Shown in pieces: positions 1-6,901 of a DNA stretch of 16,689 nucleotides. The stretch comes from Calditrichaceae bacterium (lineage in GTDB: Bacteria > Calditrichota > Calditrichia > Calditrichales > Calditrichaceae), in assembly GCA_030622395.1 (NCBI GenBank), contig JAUXGF010000003.1:1-16689 (forward strand), read 5' to 3'. Below the pieces are notes generated by a model. It saw only the letters and a program-made list of their open reading frames with translations. It made no database searches and was not told the DNA's origin. The position numbers and the translations under genes were made by a program. Position 1 is the stretch's first letter, and every line of letters begins with the position of its first letter.

Positions 1-25
1 TCCGGACCGCTTCAAAAAAGCCTCA
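1..25 (+). repeat. Direct repeat copy 1, upstream of the GIY-YIG gene
   Basis: Bases 1-25 are identical to 348-372. Both copies begin TCCGGACCGCTTC and run into the left arm of a transcription terminator. Weaker similarity continues for about 40 more bases (to about 60 and 412), so two diverged copies of a roughly 65-bp unit flank the GIY-YIG gene. The copy at position 1 probably marks the tail of another gene or unit just outside the window; that part is inference. Confidence 0.8.
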
Positions 26-44
26 AAATTATTTGAGGTTTTTT
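21..44 (+). terminator. Intrinsic terminator of an upstream gene outside the window
   Basis: Perfect 7-bp stem CCTCAAA (21-27) with TTTGAGG (32-38), loop ATTA, followed by six T (39-44). It ends a rightward transcript that enters from outside the window and lies 17 bp before the GIY-YIG start. Confidence 0.7.
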
Positions 45-60
45 ATTTTATGGTAAATAT

Positions 61-309
61 ATGTGGTTTGTATATATTTTATATTCAGCAAAAATTGACC
101 GTTACTATATTGGCACAACCGAAGATCTTCAATGGCGTTTAGAAAGACATAATAACGGATGGGGTAAATATACTAAACGCGGTATTCCATGGACGATTGT
201 TTATTTTGAACAATTTAAAAACAAATCAGATGCTCTTAAAAGAGAACGTGAAATCAAAAATAAAAAAAGCAGGAAATATATTGAAGATATAATTAAAAAA
301 TACAATTAG
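61..309 (+). CDS. GIY-YIG superfamily nuclease domain protein (82 aa)
   Basis: Small stand-alone GIY-YIG nuclease of the UvrC-N-terminal/YhbQ-like class, a single domain with no DNA-binding extension. The N-terminus carries the split signature (YIL at 5-7, YIG at 16-18), followed by the conserved Arg26 and His30-Asn31. The ALKREREIK segment at about 58-66 supplies the likely metal-binding Glu. The C-terminus is lysine-rich. The length of 82 aa is normal for these proteins. No Shine-Dalgarno sequence is visible before the ATG at 61. A terminator lies immediately upstream and another downstream, so it is an isolated transcription unit between two copies of one repeat, which suggests duplication or mobility. 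Family assignment is firm. The biological substrate is unknown for most members; DNA cleavage is inferred from the fold. Confidence 0.88.
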   Translation: MWFVYILYSAKIDRYYIGTTEDLQWRLERHNNGWGKYTKRGIPWTIVYFEQFKNKSDALKREREIKNKKSRKYIEDIIKKYN

Positions 310-324
310 CCATGCAGGAAGTTG

Positions 325-340
325 TCCCGAGAAATCGGGA
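325..340. repeat. Micro-palindrome TCCCGA-GAAA-TCGGGA
   Basis: Perfect 6-bp inverted repeat around a GAAA loop, 16 bp after the GIY-YIG stop codon. It is one of four occurrences of the same palindrome type (also 4257-4270, 8619-8630, 13104-13117), all between genes. Confidence 0.6.
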
Positions 341-347
341 AGTCTCG

Positions 348-372
348 TCCGGACCGCTTCAAAAAAGCCTCA
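348..372 (+). repeat. Direct repeat copy 2, downstream of the GIY-YIG gene
   Basis: Identical to bases 1-25. The following 40 bases resemble 26-60, but no GIY-YIG frame follows this copy. Confidence 0.8.
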
Positions 373-396
373 TATTTATTGGGGCTTTTATTTTTG
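366..396 (+). terminator. Intrinsic terminator downstream of the GIY-YIG gene
   Basis: Stem AGCCTC (366-371) pairs with GGGGCT (381-386) with one T-G pair and a 9-nt loop, followed by a T-rich run. It is the counterpart of the terminator at 21-44 in the second repeat copy. Confidence 0.6.
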
Positions 397-452
397 AGGT
401 AAAAATAATCACACGGGAAGAGTTTTCTGTTTTGTAATAAATCAGCATAGTT

Positions 453-545
453 GAAGAATTGGAGTAATGGATTGATGGTTGAATGGATAAGTAGACAATC
501 TATCATTCCAATTCTTCTACACTCCAATATTCCATTCTTCCAACA
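453..545. repeat. Low-complexity imperfect inverted repeat (ATTGGAGTAATGG type)
   Basis: The left arm from 453 (GAAGAATTGGAGTAATGG and similar words) is an imperfect reverse complement of the right arm up to about 540 (CCAATTCTTCTACACTCC and similar words). It belongs to the same simple-word family as 2083-2200 and 13391-13569. The 546-579 remainder before the ATPase stop codon shows nothing recognisable. Confidence 0.5.
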
Positions 546-579
546 ATTCCCTCATAAGGGCCGAATTATTACAGCTATT

Positions 580-1842
580 CTAATCTTTAAAAAAGTATTT
601 CCAGAAAGGGATGACTTGTATAGAATCCACAGATTCTTCCTGGTCATAAGTTATTATCACGCCATCCTTAATAGAAAATTGTTTCATGGCTTCCTTTAAG
701 CCGTTAACCTCGCGCTTTCGATTTTGATCGTTTAATTCAAAACAAACCTGAATCGCTGTTTGAACATCATCGGTTTTTACGATAAAATCACATTCATTCA
801 CATTATGATAGAAATGGATTTCATATCCACATTTCCTTAATTCGGAATAAACCAAATTTTCAAACAATTTACCTTTATTAGCAGAAAATCGGAATGATAC
901 ATTTGCCGCTATACCGTTATCAATCGCATACGCTTTTTTTCGCGCTTTTGATTGTTTCTTTAATGAATAAGAAAAATTACGAATTTCATTAAGTAAAAAA
1001 CTGTTCTCCATAACATTTAAAAATTCTTTAACACTATTCTCATTTGTACTTAAATTTTTAGCTAATCCGTTATAAGAAAAAAGCGTGCCGGAATTGGTCA
1101 ATATATAATGCGCTAATTCCTTGAATGTTCTAACTTGCCGTATCCCGGCATTAGCGATACAATCTTTAAGAACAATAGTATCGTAATAACTTAACAATAA
1201 ATCACGTTTTAATTCATGGTTCTTTGTTTTGTACACTTCAGGGTATGAGCCGTATTCAAGCAAAGTGTCTATAATTGATAACACGGTTGATTTATTATTA
1301 ATTAAATCCAAATGGGTCCGAACGCCTTTTTCGTTAAGTATTTCTTTAAATGAAAACGGATATACTTCATCAACAACATAACGCCCGCTCAGTAACTTAG
1401 CATATTCCCCTTTTAACAAAGAAGAGTTAGAGCCAGTTATAAATATCTTTTTAAAAACCTCACTGTCATATACGCTCTTAACATATTTTTCCCATTGCCG
1501 GACATTTTGGATTTCATCAAGAAACAAAAATTGAATCTTCTGCCCGGTTAGCTTTTCAGTTGTATCCACAATTTTATAGATTCCGGCGGCATCTTTGTAA
1601 ACCTCAGTATAAAAGGGATCGTCTAAATTTATATAAAGGATTGTTTTTGCGTTATTATCCTTTATCAGATTGTTAATAAGCAGCTTAAACAAAGTTGATT
1701 TGCCGCTGCGGCGTATACCCAATAATACTTGAATTTCTTTTAATTGTAATTTATTTTTCAAGCCGGATAAAAGACTGCGCTCGATTAAACCCGGATATGC
1801 TTTGTGCCAATGCTTGTTTTGTTGAAGTAATACTTTCTCCAT
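580..1842 (-). CDS. AAA ATPase with C-terminal DUF4143 domain (420 aa)
   Basis: P-loop ATPase of the AAA_14/DUF4143 family. Walker A is GIRRSGKST (42-50), Walker B is FLFLDE (105-110), a sensor-like ITGSNS lies at 135-140 and an SGRY arginine motif near 152-155. The middle region (about 215-285) is predicted helical. The C-terminal DUF4143 region has the spacing of a PD-(D/E)XK-like fold: E in ENLVYSEL (about 328), NECDFIV (about 349-355), IQVC (about 364-367). These proteins are widespread, often horizontally exchanged, and have no settled function. The ATG at 1842 is preceded by a purine-rich SD (AAAGGAAGG, 8-nt gap) and a strong promoter, so it is probably monocistronic. Whether the nuclease-like fold is active cannot be judged here. 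Confidence 0.9.
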   Translation of the reverse strand: MEKVLLQQNKHWHKAYPGLIERSLLSGLKNKLQLKEIQVLLGIRRSGKSTLFKLLINNLIKDNNAKTILYINLDDPFYTEVYKDAAGIYKIVDTTEKLTGQKIQFLFLDEIQNVRQWEKYVKSVYDSEVFKKIFITGSNSSLLKGEYAKLLSGRYVVDEVYPFSFKEILNEKGVRTHLDLINNKSTVLSIIDTLLEYGSYPEVYKTKNHELKRDLLLSYYDTIVLKDCIANAGIRQVRTFKELAHYILTNSGTLFSYNGLAKNLSTNENSVKEFLNVMENSFLLNEIRNFSYSLKKQSKARKKAYAIDNGIAANVSFRFSANKGKLFENLVYSELRKCGYEIHFYHNVNECDFIVKTDDVQTAIQVCFELNDQNRKREVNGLKEAMKQFSIKDGVIITYDQEESVDSIQVIPFWKYFFKD

Positions 1843-1871
1843 GGTTATTCCTTCCTTTTGAATCTCAACTA

Positions 1872-1900
1872 ATATTACGAATCAAAATTAGCATTGTCAA
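1872..1900 (-). promoter_or_regulatory. Sigma70-type promoter of the AAA/DUF4143 gene
   Basis: On the minus strand, TTGACA (1900-1895), a 17-bp spacer, then TAATAT (1877-1872). The -35 is perfect and the -10 differs from TATAAT at two positions. Transcription would start near 1865, about 23 nt before the ATG, leaving just room for the SD. This is the best-matching promoter in the window. Confidence 0.7.
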
Positions 1901-2203
1901 CTATTATTACTATTCTTGTTTAGTATTACACTGTGTTACCACGAATTATAATTCGGATAGGATAGGAAATTATTCCAGTAATAAAATGTAGATTCCCACA
2001 AAACCCATTTGCAGCGCCGGCTTAACTGCCCGTTAACCGCTGCCGCGGATTGCTCTTCTAAAAGGAACGAATTGTTTAAATATCCGTCTAACCATTCAAC
2101 CATCTAACCAATAAGCCGTTTAACCATCAAACCCCGCCTTAGGTGGACGACATCACTCCATTTCTTCCATCAATTCATTAATTCATTAATTCAATTCTTC
2201 AAA
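1901..2203. other. Intergenic spacer with simple-word repeats
   Basis: No gene or RNA recognised. Bases 2083-2135 are built from CCATTCAACCATCTAACC-like words, resembling the reverse complement of 453-490. Bases 2165-2195 contain an 8-bp period (ATTAATTC). There is no convincing intrinsic terminator for htpG in this stretch. Confidence 0.5.
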
Positions 2204-4111
2204 CTATTTTTTATTCCCCGGATGCCAATCGCTGCTTTTCAATAATATATCCTGAATGCGGTTAAATAATTTATGAGGGTCGGCTAAATAGCCTTCCAAC
2301 AATAATGCGGATTCATATAATTGTTCGATAGTCGATATAATAAACGGATCTTTAGGATCGTTTTTATATATTTTTAGGATATTGCGAATTAACTGATGAT
2401 CTTTATTTACTTCAAAAACCTTTTTGGGAATGGAAGTATCTTTATTTATTATATGCATTATTTTCTGCATGTGCGAAGTCATATCGCCGTCCGGGTTTAC
2501 CAAACAGGAAGCGCTGTCTTTTAAACGTTTTGATTCGCGCACTTCAGTGACCCGGTCGCCGAGGATATCTTTAATTTTTTCCATTAATTTTTTAAATACC
2601 GCTTCTTCGCCTTCGCTTAATTTATCAACTTCAGACTCTTCTTTTTCAACACTCTCGAATTTATCTAATTTGCCTAAATCAGCCTGTTCAACCGGCGTTA
2701 GATTGTAGTCTTTTTTATATTTAGCCAATCCGTTCATCACAAATTCATCAACCGGCTCATACATATAAAGCACTTCGATCCCTTTACGTTTAAAAATTTC
2801 CAGATGGGGATCGCTGTTAAGGGCTTCGCGGCTGGATCCGCTGATGTAGTAAATATCTTTTTGATCTTCTTTAGCCCGTTCCAAATATTCGGCAAAGGAA
2901 GTCAAGCCTTCGCTGTCTTCGCTAGCGGAAGAATTAAAACGCAGCAACTCGGCAATTTTTTCATGATTTGCATAATCGCTATAACCCAATTTGAATACTT
3001 TGCCATGCGCCTTCCAAAATTCGACGTATTCTTCCGGTTTGTCTTTTGCCTTTTTTTCTAAATATTTAAGCGCCTGTTTAACCAATGTGCCGGACATTTT
3101 CATTACCACGCGGTTTTCCTGCAGAGTTTCCCTTGATATGTTCAAAGGAATATCCGGCGAATCAGCCATGCCTTTTATGAATCCAAGATACTCGGGCAGC
3201 AGATCAGAATTTTTGTGGTGGATCAAAACGCTTTTTACGTACAAATCCAATCCGATATCTTCTTTAGAAACGCCAAAAAGATCAAAACTGCGTTTCGGGA
3301 TAAACATTAGGCTGTTAAACTGTACCGGCGCGTCAATAGATACGTGAATTGTATCCATAGGCGGTTCACTGTCATAAGTTAAATATTTATAGAATTCGTC
3401 ATATTGTTTTTGTTTAATGTTTGACTTTGGCTCGCGCCATAATGCGGGGACAGTATTAACTTTATCCCCTTCAATTTTGATTGGGAAAGAGATAAAATTG
3501 GAATGCTTTTTAATGATTGATTCTATTGTGTGCTTTTCAATAAATTCTTTAGCGTCGTCTTTTAAAAAGACTTCGATTTTTGTGCCGCGCGGCTGTGTTC
3601 CTTCAAAGGGGATTATTTTAAAACTGCCCAATCCGTCCGATTTCCATTGAACAGCCGGCTCATCCTGCTTATATGATTTAGTTGTAATAATCACTTCTTT
3701 GGCCACCATAAAAACCGAATAAAACCCAACGCCGAATTTTCCAATGATATTTGAAACATCTTTTTCTTTTGCCTCGTCGGAAAGTTTGTCTAAAAAATCA
3801 GCGGAACCCGATTTGGCAATTGTTCCGATATTCTTTATAATTTCATCTTCCGTCATGCCCACGCCAGTGTCTGTTATAGTCAGGATGTTTTTATCTTTAT
3901 CCGTTGTTATTGATATTTCCAGCGATAGTTTTTCATCAATCACATCGCCGCCGCTGGTTAATTCAAAACGTATTTTATCTAAGGCGTCGGAAGCGTTGGA
4001 AATTAATTCCCGCAAAAAAATCTCACGGTTAGTGTATAATGAATGTACTAAAATATCGAGCAGTTGCTTAACTTCTGTTTTAAATTTGAATGATCTTACT
4101 TTATTAGACAT
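2204..4111 (-). CDS. htpG: Molecular chaperone HtpG (Hsp90 family, 635 aa)
   Basis: Bacterial Hsp90, a cytosolic ATP-dependent homodimeric chaperone. The N-terminal GHKL ATPase domain contains RELISNASDALDKIRF (Glu35 catalytic, Asn39 Mg/ATP), DTGVGMT (from Asp81) and the glycine lid segment GKFGVGFYS (about 124-132). The middle domain follows, with the PLNISRETLQ catalytic-loop motif carrying the conserved arginine. A C-terminal dimerisation domain ends without the eukaryotic EEVD tail. The frame stays open upstream to an ATG at 4249, but the ATG at 4111 (MSNKVRSF) is chosen: it has a strong SD (GGAGGAAGG), starts where HtpG proteins start, and gives the usual length near 630. The extra 46 codons run through palindromic repeats. 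No neighbour is co-transcribed. Confidence 0.97.
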   Translation of the reverse strand: MSNKVRSFKFKTEVKQLLDILVHSLYTNREIFLRELISNASDALDKIRFELTSGGDVIDEKLSLEISITTDKDKNILTITDTGVGMTEDEIIKNIGTIAKSGSADFLDKLSDEAKEKDVSNIIGKFGVGFYSVFMVAKEVIITTKSYKQDEPAVQWKSDGLGSFKIIPFEGTQPRGTKIEVFLKDDAKEFIEKHTIESIIKKHSNFISFPIKIEGDKVNTVPALWREPKSNIKQKQYDEFYKYLTYDSEPPMDTIHVSIDAPVQFNSLMFIPKRSFDLFGVSKEDIGLDLYVKSVLIHHKNSDLLPEYLGFIKGMADSPDIPLNISRETLQENRVVMKMSGTLVKQALKYLEKKAKDKPEEYVEFWKAHGKVFKLGYSDYANHEKIAELLRFNSSASEDSEGLTSFAEYLERAKEDQKDIYYISGSSREALNSDPHLEIFKRKGIEVLYMYEPVDEFVMNGLAKYKKDYNLTPVEQADLGKLDKFESVEKEESEVDKLSEGEEAVFKKLMEKIKDILGDRVTEVRESKRLKDSASCLVNPDGDMTSHMQKIMHIINKDTSIPKKVFEVNKDHQLIRNILKIYKNDPKDPFIISTIEQLYESALLLEGYLADPHKLFNRIQDILLKSSDWHPGNKK

Positions 4112-4152
4112 TTCCTTCCTCCAATTTCTATAATTATTGTAATTTATGTAAT

Positions 4153-4228
4153 AGTTCAGCGGTATCAGTATTTTGCCACCCACAAAGTGGTGCCTGTGGC
4201 AAAAGACACTGCTAATTAGCGCCTGAAC
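4153..4228. repeat. Imperfect palindrome with GTTCAG/CTGAAC ends
   Basis: Outer ends GTTCAG (4153-4158) and CTGAAC (4223-4228), with internal arms TTTTGCCAC (4171-4179) and GTGGCAAAA (4196-4204). It lies 42 bp upstream of the htpG start and shares its right end with the next palindrome. Confidence 0.55.
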
Positions 4229-4365
4229 GAAAAAGCACTGCTTTGTCATTTCGAATCCCGATTTATCGGGTGAGAAATCTTACATCCCTTGGAATTATTG
4301 AAGTTACAGATTTCTCCCTTCGGTCGAAATGACAAAAATATGTATTTTAGTTCAGGCGTTAATTA
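4213..4365. repeat. MITE-like palindromic element, copy A (about 153 bp)
   Basis: Terminal inverted repeats 4213-4228 (TAATTAGCGCCTGAAC) and 4350-4365 match at 15 of 16 bases. Inside is a second inverted pair, TTTGTCATTTCGA (4242-4254) with TCGAAATGACAAA (4324-4336). The central segment ATTGAAGTTACAGATTTCTC is shared exactly with copy B at 5171-5285. No coding capacity. A partial third unit (TTAATTAGTGTCTGAAC) begins at 4359, overlapping the right end. The whole array fills the htpG-thioredoxin gap. Confidence 0.7.
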
Positions 4366-4391
4366 GTGTCTGAACAAAAAAGCGCCTTTCT

Positions 4392-4949
4392 TTACCTGGT
4401 TATCAATTTATCCAAAAGATGATTCATCTCTTTTAAAAATGCTTCGCCGTCTTCAAAACCTTTTTCATATTTTTGCACTATACCGTTTTTATCAATAACC
4501 ACTAATCTGGGCAGTGAATGCGCGCCATATTTTTTAGCCACAATTTGATATTGATCTAACAAAACCGGCAATGTAAATCCTCTTTTTTTTATAAAAGGAA
4601 GCGCTTTCCCCCGGCTTTCACCAACATCAACCAAAAACACTTTTACTTTTTGTGATTTATATTGTTCCTGTATTTGCATCAAATAAGGGATCTCTTTTTG
4701 GCACGGCGCGCACCAGGTGGCGAAGAAGCTGAGTACAACAACCTGTTTTTCTTTTTTAATCCACGGTTTGCGTAATTTTTTACCGCATAGGTCGCGTAAA
4801 AACATATAATTGTTTTCAGCGTCGGGCAGTGAAAATACAGGAGCCTCACAGCCTGTTTTCAGGCTGTCAACCCTTGTGGATTCTTCCGCCTGAAGCCGGT
4901 TAAACAAGGTCATAATAGATATACAAAAAACAATAAAAACAATTTTCAC
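4392..4949 (-). CDS. Secreted TlpA/ResA-type thioredoxin-family protein (185 aa)
   Basis: Periplasmic thiol-disulfide oxidoreductase of the AhpC/TSA-Redoxin (TlpA/ResA) group. Residues 1-21 form a signal peptide (MKIVFIVFCISIMTLF, then an Ala-containing cleavage region). The fold starts with GCEAPVFSLPD (33-43). The active site is WCAPC (79-83) after the hydrophobic strand QVVVLSFFAT, and the cis-proline is in SLPR (Pro147). The family reduces or isomerises cysteines in exported proteins, for example during cytochrome c maturation, but no cytochrome partner is adjacent, so the substrate is unknown. Extra cysteines at 34 and 55 could form a second disulfide. A lysine-rich segment (57-69) sits between the first strands. 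The SD before the ATG is weak. Palindromic elements lie on both sides. Confidence 0.9.
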   Translation of the reverse strand: MKIVFIVFCISIMTLFNRLQAEESTRVDSLKTGCEAPVFSLPDAENNYMFLRDLCGKKLRKPWIKKEKQVVVLSFFATWCAPCQKEIPYLMQIQEQYKSQKVKVFLVDVGESRGKALPFIKKRGFTLPVLLDQYQIVAKKYGAHSLPRLVVIDKNGIVQKYEKGFEDGEAFLKEMNHLLDKLITR

Positions 4950-5138
4950 TAATTATTCCACTGTTATTATTAAATAATCTTTGATGAAAATTATTGTAAG
5001 ATTTCTTCAATATTCTAATTCTTCAAAGACCTCAAAGGTTTGGGAAAACCTTTGAGGTCTCTTCCACTACGCCAATCTTTTAATTTAACTAATTTTTCTA
5101 TGATTATACAATATTCCGATTCAATAAATACAATAAAA
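4950..5138. other. Spacer upstream of the thioredoxin gene
   Basis: First part of a 476-bp gap without genes. It holds the perfect hairpin at 5027-5060; the rest is AT-rich with no convincing promoter. Confidence 0.4.
5027..5060. repeat. Perfect 15-bp hairpin AGACCTCAAAGGTTT
   Basis: Bases 5027-5041 and 5046-5060 are exact reverse complements with a 4-nt loop. No T-run follows on either strand, so it is not a classical terminator. It is probably a dispersed palindrome. Confidence 0.75.
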
Positions 5139-5334
5139 TTGGGTCTATGTCGAATAGTGTGGGTAATTTCTAATTAGTGCCTGAACGAAAACTAGCCAAA
5201 ACTGTCATTTCGAAGCGGAGCGAGAAATCTTGTAGCGTTATAAATATTGAAGTTACAGATTTCTCACTCCGTTCGAAATGACAGTTGCTTTTTTTTATTA
5301 TTATATTTACCAACACAAATCGACATAGAACCAA
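5139..5334. repeat. Composite palindromic element: outer inverted repeat with copy B inside
   Basis: Outer imperfect inverted repeats at 5139-5166 (TTGGGTCTATGTCGA...) and 5307-5334 (...CGACATAGAACCAA) enclose a second, related-to-4213 unit. That inner unit has TAATTAGTGCCTGAAC at 5171-5186, CTGTCATTTCGAA at 5202-5214, the shared core ATTGAAGTTACAGATTTCTC ending at about 5265, and TTCGAAATGACAG at 5272-5284. The inner unit lacks its right GTTCAGGC end. No coding capacity. The arrangement reads as one non-autonomous element inserted in another. Confidence 0.65.
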
Positions 5335-5357
5335 AAATTTAACATTCAATTAAGCGT

Positions 5358-5392
5358 ATAAAAAAAGGGCGAAGATTGTATCCCCGCCCTTT
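5358..5392 (-). terminator. Intrinsic terminator of the fadL-like/SGNH operon
   Basis: On the minus strand, stem AAAGGGCG (5392-5385) with CGCCCTTT (5371-5364) and a 13-nt loop, followed by a T-run (complement of the A-run 5358-5366). It lies 33 bp after the SGNH stop codon. Confidence 0.8.
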
Positions 5393-5425
5393 TATCTAAT
5401 CTAAAATAAAAATTGTATTAAATAA

Positions 5426-6871
5426 CTATTTTATTTTTCCGCCTAATACCTCAACAGTATTACTCAAATTGTTTATATTGTATTTTGCTAAACTTGCCGG
5501 AGCTTGCGCGCCTCCCATTACATTACGAAGATTAACTTCCGTAATGTTAATATCAAATTTAGCATTTATCGCTTTAATAAATTCATTAGCCAAAACAGCA
5601 TACCCGACATTGGAAGGATGCACGCCGTCGAGACTGAATAAACCGCCGGATATATAAGCGGCTGTCAGAGTGCCAAGGTCTGTTTGTTCCGGAGTATATC
5701 CGTTTTGAGCAACGTCGCCGAAGAAAGTATAGGCATCAAAAAAAGCAAAATCATTTGTGTTAGCGGCAGTCTCAATAAAGCCGTTAAAATCACTAATAGC
5801 GTTTTGCGCAGTTAGAACTTCGCCTGCGTCGAGCGTTAAAGCATCCGGCCAGGGATTTTGGGGATGGAAACCGAAAGCCTGCGTTGTGTCGATACCGATA
5901 AGCGTAGCTAAATAGTTCTCAACTGGTATTCCTAATTTAGCGGCAACATCACGATACCATTTTCCGGTAGGCATACCTAAAAAGTCTGTATATTGTCCCC
6001 CCAAAAGAGTAATCAATGGCGCATCGTCTTCTGTTAAAGTAGTCAAGTCATAAGAGAGTGAAGTATTACCATGCTTTTGATAGAACAAGCCTTGAACCAG
6101 CGTATCAGCCTGCATTGCTGCGGCAATCCCTGCAGCCATCATAGGGCCAACTGTAGTAAAAAATGGTATGTCAGTTACATTGGGAATAGTAGCTACAGCT
6201 ACCGTAGCGCCTAAACCGGCAATGCTGTCCGCTAGTTGATTATATAAAAATTGAAAAGTAGCGGAAGGCGTTGGATCTATGGGACTTACTCCGCCGCTGC
6301 TAGCAAAACCGAGAACATCATTATTTCCAATCCACATGGTAATAAAAGTCGGCTGTAACATTTTTGCTTGCTGGAAAACTGTTTTATCACCGAGGGTAGG
6401 GTTTCTTAAAATTAGGTCTATTAAATCGCTTTGGCTAAAACTGTTTGCTTTTGAAGTGGCGCTATCAACATCGGCTAAAACAATACCCGGTATTCCTAAA
6501 TTATTATATGGAACGCCATATCCTGAATTAGTCGGAGCGCCTGTGCCTTCGGCATAACCAATGTCGCCGGTTAGTGATTCTAATACCATAATATTAGGCA
6601 TACCGGGATAAGAGACGGTAGGCTGCTCAAACGTCCCAATACCAAGCTGCCCGGCAATAAGTTTAGGGAAGCTGTATTTCTGATGTATATCAACTAATGA
6701 CCCTGATTGGTAGCCCGCAGTCAAACTATTTCCTATTGCTACATATCTGCTTAAATCATAACTTCCCGTATTAGATTCTGTTTTTTTAACATCAGGCTCT
6801 TCCAGGGTGCATCCCATAAAAACTATAAATAATGATAGTATTATTATAGAAATTATCTTAAATATTTTCAT
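5426..6871 (-). CDS. SGNH/GDSL-family hydrolase lipoprotein (481 aa)
   Basis: Exported esterase/lipase-type SGNH hydrolase. The N-terminal signal ends in a lipobox FMGC, with Cys21 as lipidation site, so it is probably membrane-anchored. Block I is AIGNSLTAGY (nucleophile Ser49; GNSL in place of GDSL). Block II Gly lies in NNLGIPG (about 126). Block III is WIGNND (oxyanion Asn184). Block V is DGVHPSNVGY (Asp415, His418). All four SGNH signature residues are present, so it should be active. The length exceeds a minimal GDSL domain (about 200-250 aa) because of long inserts between blocks III and V. SD AGGAG sits 9 nt before the ATG. The gene follows the FadL-type gene by 30 bp in the same direction, suggesting that it releases acyl products that the porin imports; the substrate is inference. 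Confidence 0.9.
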   Translation of the reverse strand: MKIFKIISIIILSLFIVFMGCTLEEPDVKKTESNTGSYDLSRYVAIGNSLTAGYQSGSLVDIHQKYSFPKLIAGQLGIGTFEQPTVSYPGMPNIMVLESLTGDIGYAEGTGAPTNSGYGVPYNNLGIPGIVLADVDSATSKANSFSQSDLIDLILRNPTLGDKTVFQQAKMLQPTFITMWIGNNDVLGFASSGGVSPIDPTPSATFQFLYNQLADSIAGLGATVAVATIPNVTDIPFFTTVGPMMAAGIAAAMQADTLVQGLFYQKHGNTSLSYDLTTLTEDDAPLITLLGGQYTDFLGMPTGKWYRDVAAKLGIPVENYLATLIGIDTTQAFGFHPQNPWPDALTLDAGEVLTAQNAISDFNGFIETAANTNDFAFFDAYTFFGDVAQNGYTPEQTDLGTLTAAYISGGLFSLDGVHPSNVGYAVLANEFIKAINAKFDINITEVNLRNVMGGAQAPASLAKYNINNLSNTVEVLGGKIK

Positions 6872-6901
6872 CTTTTAAATCTCCTTATGCTATAATATCT
6901 C

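Noticed and set aside
306..699. Small frames on both strands between the GIY-YIG gene and the ATPase
   Set aside because: They cover the terminator repeat and the simple-word inverted repeat, and the plus-strand one runs antisense into the ATPase gene.
4112..4249. 46-codon N-terminal extension of htpG from an ATG at 4249
   Set aside because: The extension is translated from the palindromic repeats, has no SD at 4249, and HtpG proteins begin at the MSNK-type start at 4111, which has a strong SD.
5027..5060. Perfect hairpin considered as terminator
   Set aside because: No T-run on either strand after the stem and no gene ends nearby.
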